From: Burkholderiales bacterium RIFCSPHIGHO2_12_FULL_63_20
GTDB lineage: Bacteria; Pseudomonadota; Gammaproteobacteria; Burkholderiales; Burkholderiaceae_C
Assembly (NCBI GenBank): GCA_001770775.1
Contig: MESA01000041.1
Span: 138,652-200,475 of the forward strand
DNA: 61,824 bases
Reading direction: 5' to 3'
Shown here in pieces: positions 38,541-47,766 of the stretch. The notes below the pieces were generated by a model. That model did no database searches and had not been told where the DNA came from. It worked only from the letters and a program-made list of their open reading frames with translations. The translations under genes and the position numbers were made by a program. Position 1 is the stretch's first letter. Every line of letters starts with the position of its first letter.

Positions 38541-38863
38541 CAGCCTGCTTGCTGGCCGCCCAGAACCTGCTGCAGCTCGCCCGCCTGGTACATCTCCATC
38601 ATGATGTCCGAGCCGCCGACGAATTCGCCGTTGACGTAGAGCTGGGGGATGGTCGGCCAGTTGGCGTATTCCTTGATGCCTTGGCGGATGCCTTCGTCTT
38701 CCAGAACGTTGACGGTTTTCAGCTCGGTCACGCCGCAGGCCTTGAGGATCTGCACGGCGCGGCCGGAGAAGCCGCATTGCGGGAACTGGGCCGTGCCCTT
38801 CATGAACAGCACCACGCGGTTGCCTTTGACCAGATCGTCAATGCGTTGTTGAACGTCGCTCAT
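38540..38863 (-). CDS. grxD: Monothiol glutaredoxin, Grx4 family
   Basis: 107 residues, the normal length. The CGFS active site appears in GTAQFPQCGFSGRAVQIL near residue 30, with the WPTIPQLYVNGEFVGGSD glutathione-binding region after it. It carries a labile 2Fe-2S cluster for iron-sulfur delivery. ATG 38863 gives MSDVQQRIDDLV, matching relatives. The order prmC, this gene, ubiX is conserved in betaproteobacteria, but here a foreign gene sits between it and prmC. Confidence 0.93.
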   Translation of the reverse strand: MSDVQQRIDDLVKGNRVVLFMKGTAQFPQCGFSGRAVQILKACGVTELKTVNVLEDEGIRQGIKEYANWPTIPQLYVNGEFVGGSDIMMEMYQAGELQQVLGGQQAG

Positions 38864-38963
38864 AACCACACCATCTTGTTGAAAAGAAAACAGCCGAGCT
38901 TATATCAGGACCGGCCGTCTGGCGCGCTCTGGGGTTGATTCACCCGCGTTCAGAAGGTGTAGC

Positions 38964-39716
38964 TCAGAAGGCGTAGTCCACCGAGACTTTGATGAGGGGC
39001 CGCCACGCCAGCTTGCCCGACAGTGGATTGCCCCCCAGTCCATCGGTGGCCGAGACACCACGGCGTTGCGCATCGCGTTGGCCTGCGGCGGTCATGCCAA
39101 TGTCGGCATTGAAGTGAGAGAAGCTGCGCTCGGTGGTGGTGTCACCGAGCGACATGCTGTAGCCCGCGCCGACATAGGCCATGGTGCGGTCGGCGTCCGT
39201 GTGCTGGTTGGGCAGGCGCAGGCTGTCGAGGCGCTGCAGGCTGAGGTTGAGTCCGCCCTGGTTGGTGCTGCCCGTCCACCAGGCCTCTTCGGCGCGGCCG
39301 CGCAGGAGTCCGGCAGTGGCTCGGAAGCCGCCCGCCACGTGATAGTCTGACAGGATGTGCAGGCTGCGCAACTGCAGGCCAGCCGGGCTGGGCTGGGCGA
39401 GCACGAAATTGTCTTTGAGCGGATCGACGGGGCGGTCGATGACGACCCCGATGCGCCCCTCCCACTGCGGCCACAGTTGGCGCCCGTTGGCCTGAAGGCC
39501 CGAACTGGGGGTGTTCGTGCGCCAGGGCAGGTGCACCGTGGTGTACGGGGCTTGGGCCATTTGCCGCCAGGCGTGTGCTGTGGGGGGCACGAGTTGCGCC
39601 TGTGCCGTAGGCCAGCACACCAGCATGCTGACCAAGCTCAAGGACATGACGCCACACCGACGCCATGTGCGTCGCACCGGGAGCCAGCGGGGTGTCGGAG
39701 CGGAAGTGGGGTGCAT
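38964..39716 (-). CDS. Exported protein of unknown function, possible outer-membrane barrel
   Basis: 250 residues. A signal peptide ends near CWPTAQAQL (about residue 40). The mature protein has alternating patterns ending in LIKVSVDYAF, a terminal Phe with amphipathic strand as in outer-membrane beta-barrels, and AYVGAGYSMSLGDTTTERSF-like strands. No family is recognised. GGAGG about 6 bases upstream supports the ATG at 39716. It interrupts the usual prmC-grxD neighbourhood and is separated from both by about 100 bases. Confidence 0.6.
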   Translation of the reverse strand: MHPTSAPTPRWLPVRRTWRRCGVMSLSLVSMLVCWPTAQAQLVPPTAHAWRQMAQAPYTTVHLPWRTNTPSSGLQANGRQLWPQWEGRIGVVIDRPVDPLKDNFVLAQPSPAGLQLRSLHILSDYHVAGGFRATAGLLRGRAEEAWWTGSTNQGGLNLSLQRLDSLRLPNQHTDADRTMAYVGAGYSMSLGDTTTERSFSHFNADIGMTAAGQRDAQRRGVSATDGLGGNPLSGKLAWRPLIKVSVDYAF

Positions 39717-39821
39717 GGTGCGCCTCCGAGTAGGGAAGGTCATGCTACGACTTGCGCGCCCAGGTGTGCCTCTGGTTCACCCGCATGTGTGAGGCCGGTC
39801 ACGTCCCCTGCCTGCGCGGTG

Positions 39822-40661
39822 TCAAGTGGGGAGGCGTCCGCCAGTGCAGCGTGCTTGCGGCCCCAGATCGAAGCGGGTGCTCACTTCGGTGAATCCGCGA
39901 TTTTGTAAGAGTTGCATCACGGCGTTGGCTTGGTCAAAACCATGCTCGAGGAGCAGCCATCCGCCCGGCGCCAAATGGTGCGGGGCCTGGTCGATGATCT
40001 GGCGCAGGTCATCTAGACCGTCGGGGCCGGCGGTCAGGGCGGCTTCAGGCTCGAAGCGCAGGGCTGCCATGTGCGGGTCGCCCTCGGCAATGTAGGGCGG
40101 GTTGCTGACGATGAGGTCAAAGCGCTCGCCCGCCACGGGGGTGAACCAGGAGCCCAGCAGGCCGCGCAGGCGCAGCCCCAAGGCCGAGGCGTTGTCCAGC
40201 GCCACCTGCAGTGCGCCGGGGCTGGCGTCCACCGCGGTGACCTCGGCCAGCGGGCGTTCGTGGGCCAGGGCCAGTGCGATGGCGCCACTGCCGGTGCCCA
40301 GGTCGAGCACACGCCGGGGCTGGTCGACGGGCAGGTGTTCCAGCGCCCAGTGCACCAGGGTTTCGGTGTCCGGGCGGGGGATGAGGGTGTCAGGGGTGAC
40401 GCGCAGGTTCAGGCCGAAAAATTCCTTGTCACCCAGCAGATAGGCCGCCGGCTCACCCACGGCACGCCGCGCCAGCAGGGCCAGATAGCGGGACTGGGCC
40501 TCGGGGGCAAGCAGGTCGGTGTCGTGGGACAGCAGCCAGGTGCGCGAGCGGCCCAGTACATGGCCGAGCAGCAGGTGCGCGTCCAGCCGGTCGACGCCGC
40601 AGCTGCGGGCCTGGGCCAGCGCTTGCGCGACGGTCAAGGTATTGGCGTTGGCGTCAGACAC
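39822..40661 (-). CDS. prmC: Release factor glutamine methyltransferase
   Basis: 279 residues. An N-terminal helical domain ([20 protein letters not shown]) precedes the methyltransferase with the SAM motif [16 protein letters not shown] and the catalytic [11 protein letters not shown] (about residue 187). PrmC methylates the GGQ glutamine of RF1 and RF2. The GTG start at 40661 overlaps the prfA stop by 8 bases, so the methylase is translationally coupled to its substrate. Confidence 0.94.
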   Translation of the reverse strand: MSDANANTLTVAQALAQARSCGVDRLDAHLLLGHVLGRSRTWLLSHDTDLLAPEAQSRYLALLARRAVGEPAAYLLGDKEFFGLNLRVTPDTLIPRPDTETLVHWALEHLPVDQPRRVLDLGTGSGAIALALAHERPLAEVTAVDASPGALQVALDNASALGLRLRGLLGSWFTPVAGERFDLIVSNPPYIAEGDPHMAALRFEPEAALTAGPDGLDDLRQIIDQAPHHLAPGGWLLLEHGFDQANAVMQLLQNRGFTEVSTRFDLGPQARCTGGRLPT

Positions 40662-41766
40662 CGGTGGCGGCCTCCAACTCGGCCAGTTGGTCGGCGGCCT
40701 GGGCGCTCAGCAGCGCCGCGATCACGTCGCCGAGGTCGCCTTCCATCACGGCCAGCAGCTTGTAGAGCGTCAGGTTGATGCGGTGGTCGGTCAGGCGGCC
40801 CTGCGGGAAGTTGTAGGTGCGGATGCGGTCGGAGCGGTCGCCGCTGCCGATCAGGCCTTTGCGCAGCGCGGCTTCCTTGGCGGCGCGTTCGCTGCGCTCT
40901 TTCTCCTGCAGACGCGCTTGCAGCACCTGCAGGGCCTTGGCCTTGTTGCTGTGCTGGCTGCGGCCGTCCTGGCATTCGGCCACCAGGCCGGTGGGCAGGT
41001 GGACCACACGCACGGCCGAGTCGGTCTTGTTGATGTGCTGACCGCCGGCGCCACTGGCGCGGAAGGTGTCGATGCGCAGGTCGGCTGGGTTCAGCGTGAT
41101 GGCGGTGGCCTCATCGGGCTCGGGCATCACGGCGACGGTGCAGGCGCTGGTGTGGATGCGCCCCTGCGTCTCGGTGGCGGGCACGCGCTGCACGCGGTGG
41201 CCACCCGACTCGAACTTCATCTGGCCGTAGACGCCATCGCCCTCGAAGCGCAGCACCACTTCCTTGTAGCCGCCCAGGTCGGACTCGTTGGCCGACATGA
41301 TCTCGCTGCGCCAGCTTTGGCGCTCGGCGAAGCGTGTGTACATGCGGGCGAGGTCGGCAGCGAACAGGGCCGACTCGTCCCCGCCCGTGCCGGCGCGGAT
41401 TTCGATGAAGGCGTTGCGCGCGTCGTCCGGGTCCTTGGGCAGCAGGGCGGTCTGTAGCTGGGCCACGAGTTGGTCGAGCTCGGCCTCGGCCTGGGCGATT
41501 TCGTCCTGGGCCATGGCGCGCATCTCGGCGTCGTCGCTGGCGTCGGCCAGCAGCTCGCGGGCGGTGTCGAGGTCTTGCTGGCGCTGGGTGTGGCGGCGCG
41601 CCAGGTCGCACACGCTGCTGACTTCGGCGTGCTCCCGCGAGAGCTCGCGAAAGCGCTTGTTGTCAGCCGCGACCACGGGGTCGGACAAGGCCATGTCCAG
41701 CTCTTGCAGGCGCTGGGCCAAGCGTTCGAGCGAAGAGGCAAGGGAGGGCGCCAGGGCGGCGCTCAC
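40654..41766 (-). CDS. prfA: Peptide chain release factor 1
   Basis: 370 residues (E. coli RF1 has 360). The stop-codon reading segment contains [14 protein letters not shown] with the RF1-specific PAT tripeptide, and [17 protein letters not shown] carries the GGQ peptidyl-hydrolysis loop. It recognises UAA and UAG. The GTG at 41766 forms a GTGA overlap with the hemA stop. Open frame extends upstream to 42024, antisense or out of frame to hemA, and is not used. Confidence 0.96.
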   Translation of the reverse strand: MSAALAPSLASSLERLAQRLQELDMALSDPVVAADNKRFRELSREHAEVSSVCDLARRHTQRQQDLDTARELLADASDDAEMRAMAQDEIAQAEAELDQLVAQLQTALLPKDPDDARNAFIEIRAGTGGDESALFAADLARMYTRFAERQSWRSEIMSANESDLGGYKEVVLRFEGDGVYGQMKFESGGHRVQRVPATETQGRIHTSACTVAVMPEPDEATAITLNPADLRIDTFRASGAGGQHINKTDSAVRVVHLPTGLVAECQDGRSQHSNKAKALQVLQARLQEKERSERAAKEAALRKGLIGSGDRSDRIRTYNFPQGRLTDHRINLTLYKLLAVMEGDLGDVIAALLSAQAADQLAELEAATGV

Positions 41767-43106
41767 GCGAGGTCCTCGTCGCTCAGGCGCCGTGCCTGCG
41801 GGTGCTGCAGTTCGGTGGGCAACACGGTGTCGCCGCGCAGGAACAGGCGCGACAGGGCTGAGGCGACCTGGGGCCGGCTGTGGGCGTCGGCGCTGTGCAG
41901 TTCGGCCATGGCGCCGTGCAGCATTTTTTGCGTCAGGCGGTGGGTGAGGGCGTCGAGCACGGCTTCGACGTCTTCGCCCTTGGCCAGCAGCTTGCGGGCA
42001 CGCGCCAGTTCGGCGTTGCGCCACTGGTCGGCCTGCCCGTGCAGGGCCTGGATCAGGGGCACGATGCTGCGCTGGTCCAGCCAGTGCACAAAGCCTTGCA
42101 CGCCGGTGTCGATGATGGCTTCGGCCTGGGCCACGGCAGCCTGACGTTTTTCGCCAGCGGTCTGCACCATGGTCGACAGGTCATCGACGGTGTAGAGGTA
42201 GACATCGTCCAGGCGGGCGACTTCAGGTTCGATGTCGCGCGGCACGGCCAGGTCCACCATGAAGATGGGACGGCGCTTGCGGGCCTTCAGCGCCCGCTCG
42301 ACCGCACCCAGGCCGATGATGGGCAGGGAGCTGGCGGTGCACGACACGACGATGTCGAACTCATGCAGGCGCTGGGGCAGGTCGGCCAGGCGGATGGCCT
42401 GGGCGCCCAGATGGCTGGCGAGCTTTTCGCCGCGCTCCAGGGTGCGGTTGGCCACGGCCATGGCGCGCGGGTTGCGAGCGGCAAAGTGCGTGGCGGTGAG
42501 CTCGATCATTTCGCCGGCGCCCACAAAGAGCACACGGGTCTTGCTCAGGTCTTCAAACAGCTGCGAGGCCAGGCGCACGGCGGCAGCGGCCATGCTGATG
42601 GAGTGCGCACCGATCTCGGTGGAGGTGCGCACCTCCTTGGCCACGGCAAAGCTGCGCTGAAAGAGCTGGTGCAGGGTCGTGCCCAGGGTGCCGGCGGTGT
42701 CGGCTTCGCGCACGGCCTGCTTCATCTGGCCGAGGATCTGGGGCTCGCCCAGCACCATGGAGTCCAGCCCGCTGGCGACGCGGAAGGCGTGGCGCGCGGC
42801 CTGGCCGCCTTCGAGCACGTAGGTGTGGCGCAGCAGTTCATCGGGCGAGACGCCGCCGGTGCGCGACAGCCAGTCGATGGCCGCATGACGGAGTTGCTGG
42901 ACCGGCTTGCCAGCTCCGGCCGCCGCCACGTACAGTTCGGTGCGGTTGCAGGTGGACAGCAGCGCCGCTTCAGACTGCGGCGAGCCCGTCAGTTGCTGGT
43001 GCAAGGTTTTGAGCGCCGGGGCGACCTGGTCGACCGCAAACGCAAACCGTCCACGCAGGTCAACAGCGGCGGTTGTGTGGTTGAGTCCCAGGGTCAAGAC
43101 GGTCAT
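41763..43106 (-). CDS. hemA: Glutamyl-tRNA reductase
   Basis: 447 residues. The catalytic Cys is in [14 protein letters not shown] (about residue 50), the NADPH motif is [21 protein letters not shown], and a C-terminal helical dimerisation domain follows. It makes glutamate-1-semialdehyde in C5 haem synthesis. ATG 43106 starts [13 protein letters not shown], as in relatives. First gene of the hemA-prfA-prmC run. Confidence 0.95.
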   Translation of the reverse strand: MTVLTLGLNHTTAAVDLRGRFAFAVDQVAPALKTLHQQLTGSPQSEAALLSTCNRTELYVAAAGAGKPVQQLRHAAIDWLSRTGGVSPDELLRHTYVLEGGQAARHAFRVASGLDSMVLGEPQILGQMKQAVREADTAGTLGTTLHQLFQRSFAVAKEVRTSTEIGAHSISMAAAAVRLASQLFEDLSKTRVLFVGAGEMIELTATHFAARNPRAMAVANRTLERGEKLASHLGAQAIRLADLPQRLHEFDIVVSCTASSLPIIGLGAVERALKARKRRPIFMVDLAVPRDIEPEVARLDDVYLYTVDDLSTMVQTAGEKRQAAVAQAEAIIDTGVQGFVHWLDQRSIVPLIQALHGQADQWRNAELARARKLLAKGEDVEAVLDALTHRLTQKMLHGAMAELHSADAHSRPQVASALSRLFLRGDTVLPTELQHPQARRLSDEDLA

Positions 43107-43258
43107 ATGACAGGGATTATAAAATCCACAACCTGACATGGGGTTCCGTTGATGCGGAAGCCCTGGGTGTGCGCTGGGGTGTCGACCCGCAAACAGCGTG
43201 TTTTTCTGATGCAGCGCAAGTTCGGCGCCTCGACTGCGTCCGTCTCACAAGGCCAGAC

Positions 43259-43528
43259 ATGGGTTTCTTCAACGCGCTGAATCATCTGTTGAATTTCTTT
43301 TTGCCCGCCCTGACGATGGCGCTGCTGGTGCCCACGCTGGCGCGGCTGGTGTGGCGTGCCGAGCTCAAAGGCAAGGCCTGGAGCGGGCAGGTGAAGTGGT
43401 CGGCACTGGCCAATGCCGGGGTGTTGGTCGTGGGTTTGGTTCTGACCGGTCAGGACGGTGCGGTGGCCACGTATGCCGGCCTGGTGCTGGCGTCGGCGTT
43501 GGTGGTGTGGTGGACAGGATTGCGGTGA
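43259..43528 (+). CDS. Small inner-membrane protein of unknown function
   Basis: 89 residues with two or three predicted membrane helices (LLNFFLPALTMALLVPTLA, ALANAGVLVVGLVLTG and YAGLVLASALVVWW), an Arg/Lys-rich cytoplasmic loop between them, and no signal cleavage site. No family is recognised. It ends 1 base before the queE ATG, so it is probably co-translated with queE. The ATG at 43259 is chosen because upstream residues are not hydrophobic or conserved-looking. Confidence 0.7.
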   Translation: MGFFNALNHLLNFFLPALTMALLVPTLARLVWRAELKGKAWSGQVKWSALANAGVLVVGLVLTGQDGAVATYAGLVLASALVVWWTGLR

Positions 43529-43529
43529 C

Positions 43530-44192
43530 ATGACTTACAGCGTCAAGGAAATTTTCTACACCCTGCAGGGCGAGGGCACGCATGCCGGTCGTCCGGCGGT
43601 GTTTTGCCGCATGGCGGGCTGCAATCTGTGGACGGGCCGTGAGGCCGACCGTGCCAGTGCCGTCTGCCAGTTTTGTGACACCGATTTCGTTGGCACCGAT
43701 GGCCTGGGGGGCGGCAAGTTCGACACGGCGCAGGCCTTGGCTGCGCGCATCGCCTCGTTCTGGCCGGACACGCCGGCCGGCCAACAAGGCCAGCGCTTTG
43801 TTGTCGTCACGGGTGGCGAGCCTTTGTTGCAGCTGGACGCGGCCCTGATCGACGCGCTGCATGCGCAGGGCTTCGAGATCGCGGTGGAGACCAACGGCAC
43901 GATCGCCGCGCCGGAGGGGCTGGACTGGGTCTGCGTGAGCCCCAAGGCAGGGTCCAAGCTGGTGCAGACGCGCGGCCACGAGCTCAAGGTGGTGGTGCCG
44001 CAAGCCGGCTTCACCGAGGCCGACCTGCTGGCCTTCGAGCAACTGGACTTCCAGCAACTGCGTGTGCAGGCCATGGACAGCGCGCAGCCCGAGGCGCGCC
44101 GCCAGGCGATGGCATGGGCCGTGCAATGGTGTCTGGACCACCCGCGCTGGTTGCTCAGCGTGCAGACCCACAAGTCATTGGGCATCCGCTGA
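43530..44192 (+). CDS. queE: 7-carboxy-7-deazaguanine synthase (radical SAM)
   Basis: 220 residues. Substrate motif EIFYTLQGEGTHAGRPAVF precedes the cluster site, a Cys near residue 29, then CQFC (about 44-47): C-x14-C-x2-C as in E. coli-type QueE. VVTGGEPLLQ and VETNGTIA are the SAM/substrate motifs. It converts 6-carboxytetrahydropterin to CDG on the way to queuosine. queD follows 26 bases downstream. Confidence 0.93.
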   Translation: MTYSVKEIFYTLQGEGTHAGRPAVFCRMAGCNLWTGREADRASAVCQFCDTDFVGTDGLGGGKFDTAQALAARIASFWPDTPAGQQGQRFVVVTGGEPLLQLDAALIDALHAQGFEIAVETNGTIAAPEGLDWVCVSPKAGSKLVQTRGHELKVVVPQAGFTEADLLAFEQLDFQQLRVQAMDSAQPEARRQAMAWAVQWCLDHPRWLLSVQTHKSLGIR

Positions 44193-44218
44193 AGCGCTGC
44201 CCCCTTGAAGGATTGTTG

Positions 44219-44593
44219 ATGTTCGAGTTGAGTCAGACCTTTGCTTTCGATGCGGCGCACACGCTCAAGCGCCAGGTGTCGCCCGAAGAGGCCGCCGGGA
44301 GCCGCCGCATCCATGGCCACACCTACACCGCCGAGGTCATCGTGCGCGGCCCGCGCCAGCCCGAGTCGGGCATGGTCGTGGACCTGGCCATCTTGCGCGA
44401 GGTGATCGCCGAGGTGCGCAGCCAGCTCGACCACCATTTCCTCGACGAGGTGCCCGGCTTGGGCGCGGCCACGCTGGAAAACCTTTGCGTGTTCATCTTC
44501 GAGCGCATCCAGCCGCGCATCCCCCAGGTGGCGGGCGTGGCCGTGTCACGTGCGGCGGGTGACCGCTGCCTGTACCGGCCCGAGCCGGCTTGA
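44219..44593 (+). CDS. queD: QueD-like 6-carboxytetrahydropterin synthase, catalytic Cys replaced by Ser
   Basis: 124 residues of the PTPS/QueD fold. Zinc ligands are His14 (FDAAHTL) and the HGH motif at 32-34 (SRRIHGHTYTAEV), and LDHHFLDEV is the catalytic Asp-His part. In QueD the nucleophile is a Cys four residues before HGH (CxxxHGH); here residue 28 is Ser. The E. coli enzyme begins with the same FxFEAAH pattern. Because queE is adjacent, a pathway role remains likely, but the chemistry may differ or another QueD may exist. ATG 44219 gives the normal start. Confidence 0.85.
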   Translation: MFELSQTFAFDAAHTLKRQVSPEEAAGSRRIHGHTYTAEVIVRGPRQPESGMVVDLAILREVIAEVRSQLDHHFLDEVPGLGAATLENLCVFIFERIQPRIPQVAGVAVSRAAGDRCLYRPEPA

Positions 44594-44659
44594 TCCGACC
44601 TGAGTGCGGCGCCGGCCTGCATCGCCCCTGACTGAACCGACCGCCTGAAGGCCCGACCC

Positions 44660-46093
44660 ATGAGTGTCCTGACGCCCTTGTCCTCCCCCCAGCTGGATTG
44701 GGCCGAACGCAGCCGCCAAGCCGTCTGGCACCCCTGCACGCAGATGAAGGTGCACGAGCGCTTCCCGCCGCGTGCCATCGTCGCGGCCGACGGCCCCTGG
44801 CTGATCGACGACCAAGGGCACCGCATCTTGGATGCCGTCAGCTCCTGGTGGGTCAACCTGTTCGGCCACAACTTCGGCCCGATCCGCGAAGCCATCACCG
44901 ACCAGCTCGGCAAGCTCGACCACATCATGCTGGCCGGCCTGACGCACCCACCGGTGGTGGAACTGTCGGAGCGGCTGGCCGACCTGACCGGTCTGGGTCA
45001 CGCGTTTTACGCCAGCGACGGCGCCAGCGCCACCGAGATCGCGCTGAAGATGAGCGCCCACAGCTGGCGCAACCGGGGCCAGCCCGAGAAAAACCAGTTC
45101 ATCGGCCTGCAAGGCGGCTACCACGGTGAAACCGCCGGGGCCTTGTCCGTCACCGACATCCCGCTGTTCCGCGAGGCCTACGCGCCGTTGCTGCGCCTGA
45201 GCGCCACCTTGCCTTCTCCCGACCCGCGCTATGCCGCACCGGGCGTCAGCGCCGAGGCGCACACCCAGGCGGCGATCGACGCGCTGGCCGCCTACCTGGC
45301 CGAGCACCACCAGCGCACCGCCGCGCTGATCCTGGAACCGCTGGTACAGGGCGCCGCTGGCATGGCCATGTACGCGCCCGACTACCTCGTGGCGGTGCGC
45401 GAGCTGTGCGACCGCTACGCCGTGCACTGGATCGCCGACGAGATCGCCGTGGGCTTTGGCCGCACCGGCACGCTGTTTGCGCACCAGCAGGCGCGCCGGG
45501 CCGATGGCAGCGGGGTGAAGCCTGATTTCATCTGCCTCAGCAAGGGCTTGACCGGCGGGGTGCTGCCCCTGTCGGCGGTGCTGACCACCGATGCGGTCTA
45601 CGCGGCGTTCTATGACGACCGCACCGCACACGGTTTCCTGCATTCGCACTCCTACACCGGCAACCCGCTGGCCTGTCGCGCCGCCTTGGCGGTGCTGGAC
45701 ACCTTTGCCGCCCGCGATGCCGACGGCCGTGACGTGCTGGACCGCAATCGCCTGGCCGCCGAGCGCTTCACCGCTTTGACAGCGCCGCTGCGCGCCCACC
45801 CCCGCGTCAAGGTCACGCGCCACATCGGCATGATCTGGGCCTGGGACATCGACACCGACGAGCCCACCTTCGCCGCCCGCTACCACCGGGCTGCGCTGGA
45901 GGCCGGCCTGCTGCTGCGCCCCATCGGCAGCACGCTGTACGTGATGCCGCCCTATGTGCTGACCGAGTCCGATCAGCGTGATCTGGCCGAAGGTCTGGTG
46001 CAGGTGCTCGACCAGGTGCTGGCCGAGATCGCCGCCTTGCCGGCCGCTGTGCCGAGTACGGCGCCTGGCGCCGATGCCTCGCGCATGGCCTGA
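44660..46093 (+). CDS. bioA: Adenosylmethionine--8-amino-7-oxononanoate transaminase
   Basis: 477 residues of a class III aminotransferase. VWHPCTQMKVHERFPPRAIV near the start and SSWWVNLFGHNFGPIREAI are BioA-specific. WIADEIAVGFGRTG and the PLP Lys in CLSKGLTGGVLPLS are present, and SHSYTGNPLACRAALAVL follows. It makes DAPA for biotin. A short C-terminal Ala/Pro tail extends beyond the E. coli enzyme (429). bioD follows 18 bases later. No BirA operator (TTGTAAACC) was seen upstream. Confidence 0.94.
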   Translation: MSVLTPLSSPQLDWAERSRQAVWHPCTQMKVHERFPPRAIVAADGPWLIDDQGHRILDAVSSWWVNLFGHNFGPIREAITDQLGKLDHIMLAGLTHPPVVELSERLADLTGLGHAFYASDGASATEIALKMSAHSWRNRGQPEKNQFIGLQGGYHGETAGALSVTDIPLFREAYAPLLRLSATLPSPDPRYAAPGVSAEAHTQAAIDALAAYLAEHHQRTAALILEPLVQGAAGMAMYAPDYLVAVRELCDRYAVHWIADEIAVGFGRTGTLFAHQQARRADGSGVKPDFICLSKGLTGGVLPLSAVLTTDAVYAAFYDDRTAHGFLHSHSYTGNPLACRAALAVLDTFAARDADGRDVLDRNRLAAERFTALTAPLRAHPRVKVTRHIGMIWAWDIDTDEPTFAARYHRAALEAGLLLRPIGSTLYVMPPYVLTESDQRDLAEGLVQVLDQVLAEIAALPAAVPSTAPGADASRMA

Positions 46094-46111
46094 ACCCTGG
46101 AAGCCCCGCGC

Positions 46112-46825
46112 ATGCACACCGCTTACTTCATCACCGGCACCGACACTGGCATTGGCAAGACCCGCACCAGTGGTGCGCTGATCCACGCGCTTCGGCAGGC
46201 CGGCCTGGCTCGGGTCGTGGGGATGAAGCCCGTGGCCGCAGGCTGCGACTGGGTGGAGGAGCACGGCGAGGTGTCCGGGCATTGGCTCAACGAGGATGTC
46301 GCCGCCATGCGGGCCGCGTCCAGCCTGCAGGTGCCCGCAGGCTTTGACAACCCCTATGCCTTGCCTGACGCGGTGTCCCCACACATTGCCGCCCGTCGGG
46401 CCGGTGCGGTGATCGATCTGGACCACATCGAGGCCTGTTTTCATGCGCTGCGCCAGCACGCCGATGCCGTGGTGGTCGAAGGCGCGGGCGGCTTCATCGT
46501 GCCGCTGTGCGAGCCCGACCCCGATCTGGGCGGCGACTGGGTGACCAGCGCCGACCTGGCCCAGCGGCTGAACCTGCCCATCATCCTCACGGTGGGTCTG
46601 CGTCTGGGCTGCATCAACCATGCCCTGCTCACGCAGGAGGCCATCCTCGCGCGCGGCCTGAAGCTGGCCGGCTGGGTGGCCAACGAGGTCGACCCTGACA
46701 TGCCCGAGCGGGCGGCCAATCTGGCCACCTTGCGCGCGCGCCTGAATGCGCCCTTGTTGGCGCACTGGGCGTGGGACCCGAACGCCACGCCCGCCGAGCT
46801 GGCACGCAGCCTGCGCCTGTCCTGA
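46112..46825 (+). CDS. bioD: Dethiobiotin synthetase
   Basis: 237 residues. P-loop GTDTGIGKTRTSGALIHAL at residues 8-26, VVGMKPVAAGCDW, VEGAGGFIVPL and LAGWVANEV fit BioD. It closes the ureido ring of dethiobiotin using ATP and CO2. It ends the bioA-bioD unit; bioF is 1.9 kb further on, after two unrelated genes. Confidence 0.94.
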   Translation: MHTAYFITGTDTGIGKTRTSGALIHALRQAGLARVVGMKPVAAGCDWVEEHGEVSGHWLNEDVAAMRAASSLQVPAGFDNPYALPDAVSPHIAARRAGAVIDLDHIEACFHALRQHADAVVVEGAGGFIVPLCEPDPDLGGDWVTSADLAQRLNLPIILTVGLRLGCINHALLTQEAILARGLKLAGWVANEVDPDMPERAANLATLRARLNAPLLAHWAWDPNATPAELARSLRLS

Positions 46826-46837
46826 TCCCGAGCGCGC

Positions 46838-46875
46838 AAAAAAACACCCGACGAGGCCATGGCCAGCGTCGGGTG
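46838..46875 (-). terminator. Intrinsic terminator for the Bax-inhibitor-1 gene
   Basis: Arms CACCCGACG (46845-46853) and CGTCGGGTG (46867-46875) with an inner GGCCATGGCC palindrome; seven A residues at 46838-46844 become a U-run when read on the minus strand. This sits about 75 bases after the yccA-like stop. Confidence 0.75.
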
Positions 46876-46949
46876 ATCAAATGCTCAACCAGCAGTCAGC
46901 CGTGGATCACACGGCCGGGCCGGTCAGCAGGCACCACACTTTCACACGT

Positions 46950-47645
46950 TCAGTCGTCGCTGTTGCCGCCCAGGCCGAACAGCATCAGCAGGCTGCTGAA
47001 CAGGTTGTAGATCGTCACGAACAGGCCCACGGTGGCCATGATGTAGTTCGTTTCGCCACCGTTGACGATGCGGCTGGTCTCGAACAGGATCAGGCCGCAA
47101 GACAGCAAGACCACCAGACCGGACACGGCCAAGCTCAGGGCAGGCACTTCAAAGAAGATCGCGCCCAGGCCCAAGGCCACCGCCACCAGCATGCCGATCA
47201 TGAGGAACTTGCCCATGAAGCTGAAGTCGCGCTTGGTCGTCAGGGCAATGGCCGACAAGCCCAGGAACGCCGCCGCCGTGGCCGCCAAGGCATTGGTGAT
47301 CGTGGCGCTGCCGCCCGGCATGTTCATGACCGCGTTCAAGGTGGGGCCCAAGGTGTAGCCCATGAAGCCGGTCAGGGCGAACACGGCCAGCACACCCTTG
47401 CCACTGTTGGCGGTCTTGTTGACCAGGAAGAACAGGCCGTAAAAGCCCGCCAGGGTCACCAGGATGCCGGGGTGCGGCAGATTCAGGCTCATGGCCACGC
47501 CAGCGACCAGGGCGCTGAATGCCAGGGCCAGGCCCAGCAGGGCGTAGGTGTTGCGCAGCACGCGCTGGGCGCTGGCGGGTGTCACCGTGGTGACGTCGCC
47601 AGCGGACGGTAACGAACGCAGTTCGGATCGGATGTCGTTGGACAT
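46950..47645 (-). CDS. yccA: Bax inhibitor-1/YccA family membrane protein
   Basis: 231 residues with seven membrane helices, starting about residue 32 (TYALLGLALAFSALVAGVAM) and ending with a helix (MATVGLFVTIYNLFSSLLML) and the GGNSDD tail. The family (YccA in E. coli) modulates FtsH protease; other members are pH-gated channels. It is divergent from nhaR, whose start is 121 bases away, so it may be an NhaR target. A good terminator follows it. Confidence 0.88.
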   Translation of the reverse strand: MSNDIRSELRSLPSAGDVTTVTPASAQRVLRNTYALLGLALAFSALVAGVAMSLNLPHPGILVTLAGFYGLFFLVNKTANSGKGVLAVFALTGFMGYTLGPTLNAVMNMPGGSATITNALAATAAAFLGLSAIALTTKRDFSFMGKFLMIGMLVAVALGLGAIFFEVPALSLAVSGLVVLLSCGLILFETSRIVNGGETNYIMATVGLFVTIYNLFSSLLMLFGLGGNSDD

Positions 47646-47730
47646 GGAGAGACTCCTTGCAAGAAACCAGTGGCGCCGGATACGGACCACGACACCCCGC
47701 ACTGTACGCAGGTCAATGTTTCGCGTAAAT

Positions 47731-47765
47731 TCGGTTTTTTGATCTCAACATGTCGATGAAACCGA
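47731..47765. promoter_or_regulatory. Inverted repeat between yccA and nhaR
   Basis: Perfect 7-base arms TCGGTTT (47731-47737) and AAACCGA (47759-47765) end one base before the nhaR ATG. LysR-type regulators bind such partly symmetric sites near their own promoters, so this is a candidate NhaR operator. The spacing of 21 bases between arms is longer than the usual T-N11-A box. Confidence 0.35.
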
Positions 47766-47766
47766 T

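Noticed and set aside
41767-42024. N-terminal extension of the prfA frame
   Set aside because: It overlaps hemA, and the GTG at 41766 already gives a normal RF1 length.
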